From: Anaerolineaceae bacterium
GTDB lineage: Bacteria; Chloroflexota; Anaerolineae; Aggregatilineales; Phototrophicaceae
Direction of reading: 5' to 3'
NCBI GenBank assembly: GCA_007693385.1
Contig: REDR01000048.1
Coordinates: 1-64,000, forward strand
Length of the DNA: 64,000 nucleotides
This document shows, piece by piece, positions 37,638 to 46,790 of this stretch. Position 1 is the stretch's first letter; every line of letters starts with the position of its first letter. A program made the translations under genes and the position numbers. The notes under the pieces are model-generated. The model saw only the letters and a list, made by a program, of their open reading frames with translations, was not told the DNA's origin and ran no database searches.

Positions 37638-38978
37638 TTAACCTTTGAGGCCGGTGGTAGCGATGCCTTCCGTGAACGATTTTTGCGTCACGAAGTACAG
37701 CGCCAGCATCGGCATGATGGTGATGAACGCGGCGGCGGTCAATAGATGCGTCTGCGTGCCCGCTTCATCGTTAAACGCCTGCAAACCATAAGAGATCGGC
37801 CGCCATTCTAGCGGATCGCGGGTGACCAGCAACGGCCACAGCAACGCATTCCACGAACCGATGAAAGCCAGTAGCGTCACCGTGAGGATCGCCGGACGGC
37901 TCATCGGCACGACGATCTGCACCAGAAAGCGGAAATGCCCCGCCCCGTCGATACGCGCCGCTTCCCATAGCTCATGCGGAATCTGTATGAAGAATTGGCG
38001 CAACAAGAAGATGCTGAAGGCGTGCCCCATGAACGGCACCGACAGCGCCGGTAAGGTGTCGATCCAGCTAAAGCCGCGCCCCATGCCGATCTCGAAGAAC
38101 GGGAAATTAGTCATCGACATCGGGATCGGGAAAATCTGGCCGCTAATCGTCAGATAGTTGGGGATCATCACCACGATATCGGGCACCATCAGCGTCGCCA
38201 GAACCAGCGTGAAGATCAGGTTACGCCCGACGAAGTTGATTTTAGCGAAGGCATAAGCCGACAACACCGAAACCGACAGCAAGCCGGTGATGGTGAAGAC
38301 CGCGATGATGACGCTGTTCTGGAAATACACGTTGAAGCGCACCGAATTCCATGCGGTGTAATAATTGCAGACCTGCGCTTCTTGCGGCACCCAGATGCGG
38401 TTGATCGTCTCGCCGAGCGTCATGAACGATGTCGAGATCATCCAGAAGAACGGCACCAGCGCGATGAACGATAGCACGATCATCACGGTGTACATCACGA
38501 TGCTACCCGTCGCCACCCGCGAGCGAATCTTGGCGGCGTCGCCGTTGGTGCTGGCCTTGCTGGTCGAGCGCGAATGCAGAGTCGGTAATTTGCGCGAGAA
38601 AAACACCTGCGTAAACAGGCCACCCGCCGCCACCGCCGACACCCAGAACGCAACCGTCATTTCCAGATTGAAGCGGCAAGCGTTGGAGTAAACATCCATG
38701 TAGTACAGGATCGCGTTCAGGCCGACCACCGCCGCCACGATTGACGACCAGCGACTATAACGCGGGAAATACAGCCCGAACAAGCCCAGCCCGACACCGG
38801 CTAACGCGGTGATCGCCAGATTGATATTGACGCCCAACACGCCCTCAATAGCGGCCAGATACACGGCGGTGACGATCAGCACGAGCGCACAAACGATGGT
38901 GAACAGATCGGCCATCGCCGCCGCCCCGTGCAAAGACGGCAACGCCCGCCTTCTGGTTGCTAGCGTCGCATCAGCCAT
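37638..38978 (-). CDS. Sugar ABC permease (MalG-like) with extra N-terminal membrane domain
   Basis: 446 residues, about 150 more than a normal MalG-type permease. Residues 25-135 hold roughly four extra membrane segments (for example FTIVCALVLIVTAVYLAAI). The standard permease starts near residue 170 (VMYTVMIVLSFIALVPFFWM) and keeps the EAA loop LWEAARIDGAGHFRFLVQIV. The ATG at 38976-38978 has AGAGGGTG upstream and overlaps the end of the partner permease by eight bases. The extra segments are not part of the MetI-type fold; their job is unknown. Confidence 0.82.
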   Translation of the reverse strand: MADATLATRRRALPSLHGAAAMADLFTIVCALVLIVTAVYLAAIEGVLGVNINLAITALAGVGLGLFGLYFPRYSRWSSIVAAVVGLNAILYYMDVYSNACRFNLEMTVAFWVSAVAAGGLFTQVFFSRKLPTLHSRSTSKASTNGDAAKIRSRVATGSIVMYTVMIVLSFIALVPFFWMISTSFMTLGETINRIWVPQEAQVCNYYTAWNSVRFNVYFQNSVIIAVFTITGLLSVSVLSAYAFAKINFVGRNLIFTLVLATLMVPDIVVMIPNYLTISGQIFPIPMSMTNFPFFEIGMGRGFSWIDTLPALSVPFMGHAFSIFLLRQFFIQIPHELWEAARIDGAGHFRFLVQIVVPMSRPAILTVTLLAFIGSWNALLWPLLVTRDPLEWRPISYGLQAFNDEAGTQTHLLTAAAFITIMPMLALYFVTQKSFTEGIATTGLKG

Positions 38979-41160
38979 AGAACACCCTCTTTTCAAATAC
39001 GTTTCGCTGTAGTTGCGTCATGATGAGAATGACGAGGAATAGCACAATCGCTTGTGCGGCGGCCACGCCGTAATTGGTCTGGTCGCGGAATGTATCGTAA
39101 ATGACCAGACCGGCAGTATCCAGCGTGCCACCGGCGGAAGGCGTTCGCATGACGAACAGCGTGTTAAACGCCTGAAACGTGCCGATGAAGCCCAGCAGAG
39201 ATAGATAAAACGTGATCGGCGACAGGAGCGGCAACGTGATATAACGGAACAGATGCCACTGGCTCGCGCCGTCCACTTTGGCCGCTTCGTACAGGTCGCC
39301 CGGGATGCCTCCCAGACCGGCCAGAAAGATGATGGCGTTATAGCCGGTATACGTCCAGATGCCGAGAATAACCACCGAGACCAGCGCCATACTCGGCCCG
39401 GCCATGAAGCCGGTTAACTCCGTGCCGAACACCACGTTCATGAACGGGCGCGGCTCGTTCACCCAGCGATAAGTCTGCGCGTCGATGGACGACAGGAAAC
39501 TGTTCATCAGCGCGACTTCGCTTCCGGTGAAGATGCGCTGAAAGACCACCGCCGCCGCGACTGCGGGCGTCACATACGGGATGAAGAAGATCATGCGGAA
39601 CGTCTGCTTGCCCTGTATGTTCTGGAACAACACATACGCCAGCAACAGGCCGAGCATAAGCTGAAGCGGGATACTGCCGAACGCATAATAAACGGTGATT
39701 TCCAGACCGCGCAAGAACAACCGATCACGGCGGGCTAGATCGCTAGTCATGTCGTTCCAGCCGAAGGAGATCACCGCGAAGCTGATCGCCAGCAGAGCCA
39801 GCGCCACCATCCACCGCGCCAACATGCGCCGCGAATCCGGCTTGAACGCATCTACCCAGATGCGATACGCCACCAGCATCAACAACAGGCCGAAGTAGAA
39901 GAACACCAGCGATGTCCACTGCACCGCGTTCAACACCACGCCGACCACCAGCAGACCGGCGTCTATGAATTGTTTGGCGTGGTAGGTTTGTTCTTCCAGC
40001 CGTACCCCGCGCAGGGCGATCACCGTGAACACCGCCAGCAACAGGAAAACATACCCGCGCAGGCGCACCACATCATCGCCCAGCACGTAGGTGTTGAACG
40101 GGATGCCCAGCAACCCCAGCACGATCAACACCGCATAAGCCAGCGCGATAGCTACCGGCCACGTCAGATCAGCGCCCAGCAGATTCAAGCCGATGCCGAT
40201 GCCGGTGACCAGCGTCAGGTTAGCGAGGATGAACACGCCGAACACGCGCAGGGACAATTGTAAAATCTGCTCCATGCGCGGCGTGATGCCCGATTCGCGC
40301 AGGTTTTCGTTATCCTGTGTGAAGAACAGCAACACCGCCAGCAACATCAAGAAGCCGACATAAGCCGCCATCAGCGCCGCGAAGGAGAACGCCTGCAACA
40401 GCAAGACCACGCCGACCAGCGCGATCACCGCCGCCACCAGCAACAGCGCCCCCACCGCCCCGCCGATCAAGAAGCGGAAAACCCGCGTGATCGTCTGCTC
40501 GACGGGCGTCGGCGTCTCCTCAAAGCGTGGCCGATGCGTGGTAGCGGAGAACCAGAAAACGCCCGCCACCGTCACCCACGAGATGACCAGCAACACCGGC
40601 CAATCCCACGCGCCTTCGCGCACCGCCACGAAAAGCGCCAGCCCTAAAATCACGCTGATAACAAAGCGCCCGACTAAAAGCCGAGCGCCGTTTGTTTTCT
40701 TCTGGAAGGCGTTCACCCACATCCAATACACGATGAACAGCGTTGTAAAACCGAGCGTAGCTACCGCTACCCCGTTCCAACTGCCCAGAATGCTCATCTC
40801 GTAATGGCGCAAACACTGGCGCAAGATTCCTAGCGGATCAGTCGCCGGTTCTGCGCCGCGTGCGATAGGCACTTCACACAGCGAAACACCGCGCCGGATG
40901 ATCCACTGATTGATGCTCATGTAAATGGCGTAGCCGATGGGGAAAATGCCGAACAGGAAAATCAGAAGTAACGCCGGACTAACGAAGATGTAGCCGGTGA
41001 TGTTCTCCCGCACGACGTTCCATTTGATGTTGCGCGGCAAAGCAAAGCGCCGCCGCACCGCCGGATCGTCCCCCACACTTTGCCAGTTAGCCACCGTCGG
41101 CGGCGCTAGCGGATCAATTACAGCGCGGGGACCCTTATCTTGAAGATCAGTAGTCGTCAA
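38971..41160 (-). CDS. Giant sugar ABC permease (MalF-like) with large membrane insertion
   Basis: 729 residues against about 300 for usual MalF/UgpA permeases. The first membrane segment (ITGYIFVSPALLLIFLFGIF, about residues 55-75) is followed by about 350 residues with some ten additional hydrophobic segments. Only then comes the normal permease core (GLEITVYYAFGSIPLQLMLG, PYVTPAVAAAVVFQRIF) and the EAA loop LYEAAKVDGASQWHLFRYIT. The start is TTG at 41158-41160, with AAGGGA six bases upstream. It overlaps the MalG-like partner by eight bases. The frame is continuous, so this is one long protein rather than two genes. Confidence 0.82.
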   Translation of the reverse strand: MTTTDLQDKGPRAVIDPLAPPTVANWQSVGDDPAVRRRFALPRNIKWNVVRENITGYIFVSPALLLIFLFGIFPIGYAIYMSINQWIIRRGVSLCEVPIARGAEPATDPLGILRQCLRHYEMSILGSWNGVAVATLGFTTLFIVYWMWVNAFQKKTNGARLLVGRFVISVILGLALFVAVREGAWDWPVLLVISWVTVAGVFWFSATTHRPRFEETPTPVEQTITRVFRFLIGGAVGALLLVAAVIALVGVVLLLQAFSFAALMAAYVGFLMLLAVLLFFTQDNENLRESGITPRMEQILQLSLRVFGVFILANLTLVTGIGIGLNLLGADLTWPVAIALAYAVLIVLGLLGIPFNTYVLGDDVVRLRGYVFLLLAVFTVIALRGVRLEEQTYHAKQFIDAGLLVVGVVLNAVQWTSLVFFYFGLLLMLVAYRIWVDAFKPDSRRMLARWMVALALLAISFAVISFGWNDMTSDLARRDRLFLRGLEITVYYAFGSIPLQLMLGLLLAYVLFQNIQGKQTFRMIFFIPYVTPAVAAAVVFQRIFTGSEVALMNSFLSSIDAQTYRWVNEPRPFMNVVFGTELTGFMAGPSMALVSVVILGIWTYTGYNAIIFLAGLGGIPGDLYEAAKVDGASQWHLFRYITLPLLSPITFYLSLLGFIGTFQAFNTLFVMRTPSAGGTLDTAGLVIYDTFRDQTNYGVAAAQAIVLFLVILIMTQLQRNVFEKRVFYG

Positions 41161-41172
41161 CGAATATCCCTT

Positions 41173-41202
41173 ATTGACTACATGAACGCGGTTGGAGTCA
41201 AT
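41173..41202. promoter_or_regulatory. Inverted repeat upstream of the sugar ABC operon
   Basis: ATTGACT (41173-41179) and AGTCAAT (41196-41202) are exact complements separated by 16 bases, 12-42 bases before the giant permease start. It could be a regulator operator or a leader hairpin. A run of T follows on the plus strand, but no plus-strand gene ends here. Confidence 0.4.
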
Positions 41203-41295
41203 TTTTTTTGAATAACGTCAGCTACTTTAACCTAAATGATTTACCGAAACAATATAACCATGTTAAGGATCGTTTAAGGTGAGGGCGCGATGTGG

Positions 41296-41943
41296 TTATC
41301 TCTCAACCGGCACGCACAACGCCGCCAGACGATCAAGATTAATGTCAGATAAATCATAAACCATCAGATCGGCAGACGCAACACCGACGCCCACCGTGCG
41401 GAAACCGGCGTCGATGGCGGTGCGGACGCTCTCCGCCGAATCTTCCAGCACGACCACCTCCCGCACGCTGACGCGCAAGTAGCCCGCCGTCCACAGGAAG
41501 ATGTCCGGTGCCGGTTTGGGGTTGACCACGCACGACGGATCACCGATCACGTCGAAATAGTCATCAAGCTGGAGCTTTTGCAGAACGGCGCGTACGTTGC
41601 GGCTGGCCGAAGCCACCGCCAGCTTGACACCGGCAGACCGCGCTTGATCCAAAAGCGCCGCCACGCCCGGCAAGCGATCCGCCGCCGTCATTTGTTGTAG
41701 CAGTTCGAGATAGTAGCGCTGTTTGCGCTGAAGATAGTCTTGCCTTTGCGTCGCGGTGACCGTGTGCCCGTTGAGGAAACGGGTTAGGCTTTCGGCGCGG
41801 TTGATGCCGCGCAGGTGTTCGCCATCGGCGCGGGTGAAGGCGATGCCCTCCTCATCCGCCAGACGCCGCCAGCTTAGATAATGGAATTCGGCGGAAGCGG
41901 CGGTAATCACGCCATCCAGATCAAATATCAGAGCGCTGAGCAT
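41296..41943 (-). CDS. Beta-phosphoglucomutase-like HAD hydrolase
   Basis: 215 residues, HAD subclass with an alpha-helical cap. Asp8 and Asp10 (IFDLDGVIT) are the nucleophile and acid/base, followed by cap motif LRGINRAESLTRFL, characteristic of beta-phosphoglucomutases. VASASRNVRAVLQKL (motif II), VVNPKPAPDIFL (motif III Lys) and VVLEDSAESVRTAIDAG (motif IV) complete it. It would convert beta-glucose-1-phosphate to glucose-6-phosphate, as after phosphorolysis of maltose, trehalose or kojibiose. It lies upstream of the sugar importer on the same strand, which supports disaccharide use. No GH65 phosphorylase is in the window. Confidence 0.87.
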   Translation of the reverse strand: MLSALIFDLDGVITAASAEFHYLSWRRLADEEGIAFTRADGEHLRGINRAESLTRFLNGHTVTATQRQDYLQRKQRYYLELLQQMTAADRLPGVAALLDQARSAGVKLAVASASRNVRAVLQKLQLDDYFDVIGDPSCVVNPKPAPDIFLWTAGYLRVSVREVVVLEDSAESVRTAIDAGFRTVGVGVASADLMVYDLSDINLDRLAALCVPVER

Positions 41944-41949
41944 CGCCGC

Positions 41950-42375
41950 CTAATTTCGAGCGTACCATGAGCCGATGTAGGTCAGCGCTTCTTCCATTGA
42001 GCGCACGATCTCGCGGCGCTCGGAATCATGCGTGACCAGCAGTGTGACCTTCGCCATCTGCTCTTGATAGTAATTGCCGACGATCAAGGCGATGGGATAG
42101 ATGCGATGATCCAATTGTTCGCTGAGGCGCTGGCTTTGCTCGGCGGCGGTGTACAGATTATCGCGCTTGAAGCGCACCACCTTCCGCAGGTCAAAGACCA
42201 GACCGCGCACGCCATGACTATCGACCACATCTTTCATCTGTTCAATCCACTGGTACAGGTTGCCCGATGTCGAAGCATCCAGCACGCCATAGTAGGAAAC
42301 AAACAGAACGCCCGTTTGCGTGTCGAAGTGCGCGTTAACCGTTTTACTGCTCAGTATGGGAATGGTAGCTGTCAT
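41950..42375 (-). CDS. STAS/SpoIIAA-like protein of unknown role
   Basis: 141 residues, no signal. The pattern VSYYGVLDASTSGNLYQWIEQ, then GLVFDLRKVVRFKRDNLYTA and YPIALIVGNYYQEQM resembles the alternating beta/alpha order of STAS-like (SpoIIAA-type) domains. The match is by pattern and the phosphorylatable serine is not certain. AAGGTTAGATTAC precedes the ATG. It is six bases before the HAD gene, so they are co-transcribed and may lead the sugar-import operon. A regulatory role is a guess. Confidence 0.6.
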   Translation of the reverse strand: MTATIPILSSKTVNAHFDTQTGVLFVSYYGVLDASTSGNLYQWIEQMKDVVDSHGVRGLVFDLRKVVRFKRDNLYTAAEQSQRLSEQLDHRIYPIALIVGNYYQEQMAKVTLLVTHDSERREIVRSMEEALTYIGSWYARN

Positions 42376-42515
42376 GTAATCTAACCTTAATCAAACCTTA
42401 TGCCCAATTCTATAACGATAATTCATGCACCGCAAGAACCGCCTCTTAATGGTGTATTTTTCGTGTTTTCCGGCGGGATACAGCGAAGAATCATTTGCGG
42501 GAACGGCGGGCGGCA

Positions 42516-43007
42516 TCACCAACCCCACGTCCCCGCGCCGCCTTTGAACGGGCCGACGACATCGGACGTGATCCAACCGCCGTAAAAATCGCCCGCCTGC
42601 GCCTGCACCTGCTCATCACCGACGAAGCAGGCGTCCATCTGGCTGGCATAAAAGCACAGATAATCCGCGATGGCGGAATACGTCGCCACCGGTTGCGGAT
42701 AGCTCCACGCGGCATTTTGCGCGGCACGCTCGCCGACGGTGATCGTCCAGTATTTGGCCGCGCCCTTGAATTCGCACATCGTCCGGCGCTCGGTGGCGGT
42801 CAGATGCGCGGTCTGCACGTCGGCGGGCGGGATGTAATACGCGGGCGGGTGGCTGGTTTCCAGCAGGCGGTAAGCGTTCACGCTATCGGCGATGGTGACA
42901 CCGTTGAAAACCACGCGGACGCGCTTCTCGGTCTTGACCAGCTTCGGCGGGCGCGGATAATCCCACACCGATTCCTGTCCGGGCTGGGGTTGAATACGTT
43001 TGACCAT
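42516..43007 (-). CDS. DUF427 domain protein
   Basis: 163 residues. The DUF427 fold is recognised from VRVVFNGVTIADSVNAYRLLETSHPPAYYIPPAD, read in pieces, then MCEFKGAAKYWTI and AWSYPQPVATYSAIADYLCFY. This family of small beta proteins is widespread, mostly uncharacterised, sometimes close to redox or glutathione functions. The ATG at 43005-43007 has AAGGAG at good distance; longer frames have no ribosome site. It is alone, 140 bases from the STAS-like gene. Confidence 0.88.
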   Translation of the reverse strand: MVKRIQPQPGQESVWDYPRPPKLVKTEKRVRVVFNGVTIADSVNAYRLLETSHPPAYYIPPADVQTAHLTATERRTMCEFKGAAKYWTITVGERAAQNAAWSYPQPVATYSAIADYLCFYASQMDACFVGDEQVQAQAGDFYGGWITSDVVGPFKGGAGTWGW

Positions 43008-43263
43008 CGGTGGCACTCCTTCGGCTGATTGTTTGAATTGTGTATGTTGATAATCAGCGACGCACGTTAACCTCTGCTGAATGCGATATGATCGCATCCG
43101 GTGAATGGTGGGCGGCTGTTGGTCAATTGATTTTGTCGCCATCTGCCAGCCGCATAGCGGTGTTTGGGAGAGGGATTGAGGGTGAGGGCTTGATTCGTGT
43201 ATTGCGGGCGCAATTGTGATAGAATGCGCTTGTTTTTAGCCGGATAATCAGACAAGAAAAAAC

Positions 43264-43854
43264 ATGCAAAAACCGATTCGGTTCATCCAGAAAGGCGTGG
43301 GCATCGTCACGCGACGCCTGCGCGAACAGGGCATCAAGACAACCGCAATCTGGGTTTACGGACGCGGCGCGGCCAAGCTGACCGGCGTCCCCACCCTGCG
43401 CTATAGCAAGATCACACCGCAATTGTACGTCGGGCCGCAGTATAACAAGCGCGGCATGGCACATCTGCAAAAGCACGGCATCACGCACGGCGTCAATCTA
43501 CGCATCGAGTTCGACGACGCCGAACACGGCCTTGCCCTGCCCCACTATTGCCATCTGCCCACCATCGACGACGACGCGCCCTCGCTGGAACATCTGCATG
43601 AGGGCATCGCCTTCATCAAGCAGGCCATCGTTGACGATGGCAAAGTGTACATTCACTGCGCGGGCGGCGTCGGACGAGCGCCGACGATGGCGGCGGCCTA
43701 CCTGATGAGCACCGGCATGACGTTAGACGAAGCGCTGGCGACCATCCGCCGCACGCGGCCATTCATCAGCATTATGCCGCCACAGATGACGCAATTACGG
43801 CGGCTGGAATCCGAGCTATTCAACGCGGCGGCGGGCGATGATGCGTTTATTTAA
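43264..43854 (+). CDS. Dual-specificity (cysteine-based) protein phosphatase
   Basis: 196 residues. The active site [10 protein letters not shown] gives Cys132 and Arg138 of the CX5R loop. A preceding IDDDAP offers the general acid aspartate, and the late [15 protein letters not shown] is typical of bacterial and archaeal DSPs (as in KIM/VH1-like). No signal peptide, though the first 40 residues are basic. It begins a six-gene plus-strand run and overlaps the sulfotransferase-like gene by 17 bases, so the two are coupled. An extended -10 like TGATAGAAT lies about 45 bases upstream. The substrate could be a protein or a phospholipid/sugar phosphate. Confidence 0.85.
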   Translation: MQKPIRFIQKGVGIVTRRLREQGIKTTAIWVYGRGAAKLTGVPTLRYSKITPQLYVGPQYNKRGMAHLQKHGITHGVNLRIEFDDAEHGLALPHYCHLPTIDDDAPSLEHLHEGIAFIKQAIVDDGKVYIHCAGGVGRAPTMAAAYLMSTGMTLDEALATIRRTRPFISIMPPQMTQLRRLESELFNAAAGDDAFI

Positions 43855-44431
43855 CCGCCGCAAATCCGCAGAACCGGTGATCGTCGTCTCCGGCCTGCCG
43901 CGCAGTGGCACGTCGTTGATGATGCAGATGCTCCGTGCGGGCGGCGTGCCGTTGCTGACCGACGACATCCGCCACGCCGACCAGCATAACCCGCGTGGCT
44001 ACTACGAATATCAGCCGGTGAAACGCCTGAAGCAAGATGGCGCGGACTGGATGCGCTCCGCCACCGGCAAGGCGGTCAAGATCGTGTCGCCGTTGCTGTT
44101 TTACCTGCCGCCGGATTACGATTACCGCGTCATCTTCATGTGGCGCGATGTCGGCGAAGTGGTGCGCTCACAGGCGGCGATGATCGCCCCGCGCCCGATG
44201 GATAGCGCACGGGCGGAAGCCGAATATCACGCGCATCTGGACAAGGTGCGCGGCTGGCTGGCCGTCCAACCGCACATCACCACCTGCACCATCAACCATC
44301 AGGACGCCCTGCGCCAGCCGTCCACCGTCGCCCGCCGCGTCGCGGATTTTCTGGCGCGGCAGTTGGCGACCGGCGCGATGTGTTCTGCCGTTGATCCCGG
44401 CCTATACCGTACAAGAGAGACACGCCCATGA
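43838..44431 (+). CDS. Sulfotransferase-like P-loop protein
   Basis: 197 residues. The PAPS 5-phosphosulfate loop reads [17 protein letters not shown] at about residues 16-32. A second element [16 protein letters not shown] resembles the 3-phosphate loop of sulfotransferases (RDPxxxxxS). Length is short for the family (usually 250-300), so it may be a minimal or divergent member. It overlaps its neighbours at both ends (17 and 4 bases), which implies tight co-expression with the phosphatase and the FkbM methyltransferase. A role in modifying a surface glycan or lipid is likely. Confidence 0.72.
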   Translation: MMRLFNRRKSAEPVIVVSGLPRSGTSLMMQMLRAGGVPLLTDDIRHADQHNPRGYYEYQPVKRLKQDGADWMRSATGKAVKIVSPLLFYLPPDYDYRVIFMWRDVGEVVRSQAAMIAPRPMDSARAEAEYHAHLDKVRGWLAVQPHITTCTINHQDALRQPSTVARRVADFLARQLATGAMCSAVDPGLYRTRETRP

Positions 44432-45357
44432 GCAACTTCTTCGACTCCGCGCTGACGCTGTACCGCCGCACATTCAAACGGGTGCGCCCGATCCATGCCG
44501 GTATCCACTGGCTACTGACGCGCACCGCCCTGCCGTTGCTGGAGCGCGTCAAGCGGCTGGAGACGATGCCGGATGATCCGTTCTGGTTCCGGCTGGAATT
44601 GCTGACCGGCCAGCACGAGAAAGAGACGCTGGTGCAGGTCGAGCGACTGGTGAAGCCCGGCATGGTGGTTCTCGATATTGGGGCGCACATCGGCTATTAT
44701 GCGCGGCGCTTCTCGGCACAGGTCGGCGACGGCGGCCGCGTGATCTGCTTCGAGCCGCACCCGCGCACCGCGCAAACGCTGACACGCAACATCGCGGGCG
44801 CGGGCAATGTGACCGTCGTCAGCGTGGCGGTCTCCGATAGCGAAGGCACCGCCGAACTGTACGATTATCTGATGATGTCGGCTAGCGGCTCCTTGCACTA
44901 TGACGAATCCCTGCGCGATTTGCAGAGATCGGGCGCGGGCGCGGGCGACATCGCGCCGCGTCTGGCACGCGATATGCCGGTGGAGAAATTCACGGTGCGA
45001 ACCGCCACCGTTGACCGTTGCCTTGAGGAACTGGGAATCGAGCGCGTCAACGTGGTGAAAATGGACATCGAAGGCGCGGAGATGAGCGCCCTGCGCGGGA
45101 TGCGCGAGACGATCCAGCGTTCGCCCGGACTGGCGCTCATCATGGAGTACAACCCGCAGGCGCTCAGCGCGTCCGGCCTTGATCCGGTGGCGGCGATTGA
45201 CGATGTGCTGGCGTTCGGCTTCCAGCGCGTCAGCATCATCGAGAAGGACGGCACGCTGACCGCCGTCACCGATGCGGGCGATCTGCTACGGACGCGCACC
45301 GCCGCCCTGATGGGAAATATGGCGGTGGTCAATCTATTGTTTGAATCGAGCGAGTGA
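44428..45357 (+). CDS. FkbM-family methyltransferase
   Basis: 309 residues. The SAM-binding motif I is VVLDIGAHIGYYARRF (about residues 80-95), followed by VICFEPHPRTAQTL (motif II acidic residue) and NVVKMDIEGAEMSALRGM, the diagnostic FkbM signature. FkbM enzymes O-methylate sugars or polyketides. The start ATG shares four bases (ATGA) with the end of the sulfotransferase-like gene. Position between a sulfotransferase-like gene and RfbC suggests glycan decoration. Confidence 0.9.
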   Translation: MSNFFDSALTLYRRTFKRVRPIHAGIHWLLTRTALPLLERVKRLETMPDDPFWFRLELLTGQHEKETLVQVERLVKPGMVVLDIGAHIGYYARRFSAQVGDGGRVICFEPHPRTAQTLTRNIAGAGNVTVVSVAVSDSEGTAELYDYLMMSASGSLHYDESLRDLQRSGAGAGDIAPRLARDMPVEKFTVRTATVDRCLEELGIERVNVVKMDIEGAEMSALRGMRETIQRSPGLALIMEYNPQALSASGLDPVAAIDDVLAFGFQRVSIIEKDGTLTAVTDAGDLLRTRTAALMGNMAVVNLLFESSE

Positions 45358-45366
45358 GGCGAAGCG

Positions 45367-46110
45367 ATGACGATTGAGAACGAGCGCGACCTGAAAGGAT
45401 TGATGACCATTGGCCGGATATGCGCGGAGACGATGTATTACATGGCGCAACATCTCAAACCCGGCATCACCACCCGCGAGCTAGACGAAATCGGCGCGGC
45501 CTACCTCAAGAAGAAGCGGGCACGCTCCGCGCCGATACTGGCCTATAAGTTTCCCGGCCACACCTGCATCAGCGTTAACGACGAAGCGGCGCACGGCATC
45601 CCGGGTGATCGCGTGATACAGGCGGGCGATCTGGTCAACATCGACGTATCCGCCGAAAAAGACGGCTATTGGGGCGACACCGGCCGCAGTTTTGCGGTGC
45701 CACCGGTCAGCGATAAAGCGCAGAAGCTACTCGCCGCCACCGAGCAAGCGCTAGAAATCGCCATCGACGCGGCGCGGGCTGGTGTGCCGATCAACGCCAT
45801 CGGCAAAGCGGTAGAAGAACACGCCCGCCAGCACGGGCTGGAAGTCATCCGCGAACTGGGCGGGCACGGCATCGGGCGCGGCATCCACGAGAAGCCGTCC
45901 GTGCCGCACTATTACAACCGGCACGCCCGCCAGCCGCTCAAAGATGGCATGGTCATCACGCTAGAGCCGTTCCTGTCTTACGGGGATCGCCACATCAAGA
46001 CCATGCCGGACGGCTGGACGCTCAAGACCAAGCGCGGCGGCCTTGTGGCGCAATTCGAGCATAGCATCGTCGTGACGCCGCACCGCCCAATCTTATTGAC
46101 CGCCGTCTGA
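45367..46110 (+). CDS. map: Type I methionyl aminopeptidase
   Basis: 247 residues. The pita-bread fold with metal ligands: Asp in VNIDVSAEKDGYWGDTGR (two Asp), His in ELGGHGIGRGIHEKP, Glu in VITLEPF and Glu in AQFEHSIVV. It lacks the N-terminal zinc finger of some MAPs, as usual for bacteria. It removes initiator methionine from nascent proteins in the cytoplasm. It lies nine bases after the FkbM gene. Its place inside an envelope-modification run and away from ribosomal protein genes is unusual and may mean a second, non-essential copy. Confidence 0.93.
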   Translation: MTIENERDLKGLMTIGRICAETMYYMAQHLKPGITTRELDEIGAAYLKKKRARSAPILAYKFPGHTCISVNDEAAHGIPGDRVIQAGDLVNIDVSAEKDGYWGDTGRSFAVPPVSDKAQKLLAATEQALEIAIDAARAGVPINAIGKAVEEHARQHGLEVIRELGGHGIGRGIHEKPSVPHYYNRHARQPLKDGMVITLEPFLSYGDRHIKTMPDGWTLKTKRGGLVAQFEHSIVVTPHRPILLTAV

Positions 46111-46210
46111 AATCGCACAGGCGGCGCCGGACGTGTTGCGCCCGCCCAAAACATAATCAACAGGCGCGACGTGGCGCATTTTTGTAGCAACCCACACAGG
46201 ATAAAAAACC

Positions 46211-46771
46211 ATGCAATTTGAAAAACTCCCCCTCTCCGGCGCGACATTGATTACCCCGCCGCTATTCCCCGACGAGCGCGGTTACTTCACCGTGCCCTAC
46301 CAGCGTCAGGCCTTCGCCGGTCAGGGATTGGCGACGGACTGGGTGCAGGATAACCAATCGCTTTCGGTGCGCGGCGTCCTGCGCGGCTTTCATTTTCAAC
46401 TGCCGCCACACACCGAGTCGAAGCTGGTGCGCGTCATCAAGGGCGCGATTCTGGATGTTATCGTCGATTTACGGACGGATTCGGCCACTTTCGGCCAGCA
46501 TGTCGCGGTGCAACTGACCGACGAAAACCGCAAGATGCTATACATCCCGCGTGGCTTCGCGCACGCTTTCTACACGCTCAGCGAGACCGCGCTGGTGCAT
46601 TACAAAGTCGATAACGACTACACGCCGCAGGCCAACGGCGGCATCATCTGGGATGATCCGACGATTGGCTTTAGCTGGCCGACGACCACGCCGCTACTAT
46701 CGGAGAAAGACCGCGAATTGCCACATCTTAGCGATTTTGAATCACCCTTTCGTATGGCGCATAGCGTCTAG
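46211..46771 (+). CDS. rfbC: dTDP-4-dehydrorhamnose 3,5-epimerase
   Basis: 186 residues of cupin fold. Motifs: PDERGYFT, QDNQSLSVRGVLRGFHFQ with the catalytic His, KGAILDVIVDLR, IPRGFAHAFYTLSE, and YKVDNDYTPQANGGIIWDDP with the active-site Tyr/Asp region. It epimerises C3 and C5 of dTDP-4-keto-6-deoxyglucose on the way to dTDP-L-rhamnose. The partner genes rfbA, rfbB and rfbD are not here, so they must be elsewhere. It lies 100 bases after map and 19 before the tyrosine phosphatase. Confidence 0.94.
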   Translation: MQFEKLPLSGATLITPPLFPDERGYFTVPYQRQAFAGQGLATDWVQDNQSLSVRGVLRGFHFQLPPHTESKLVRVIKGAILDVIVDLRTDSATFGQHVAVQLTDENRKMLYIPRGFAHAFYTLSETALVHYKVDNDYTPQANGGIIWDDPTIGFSWPTTTPLLSEKDRELPHLSDFESPFRMAHSV

Positions 46772-46790
46772 TGAGTGAGGCACAGTCAGG

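Noticed and set aside
38971-41160. Two fused or frameshifted genes
   Set aside because: The frame is continuous with no internal ribosome site at the boundary; the simplest reading is one long permease.
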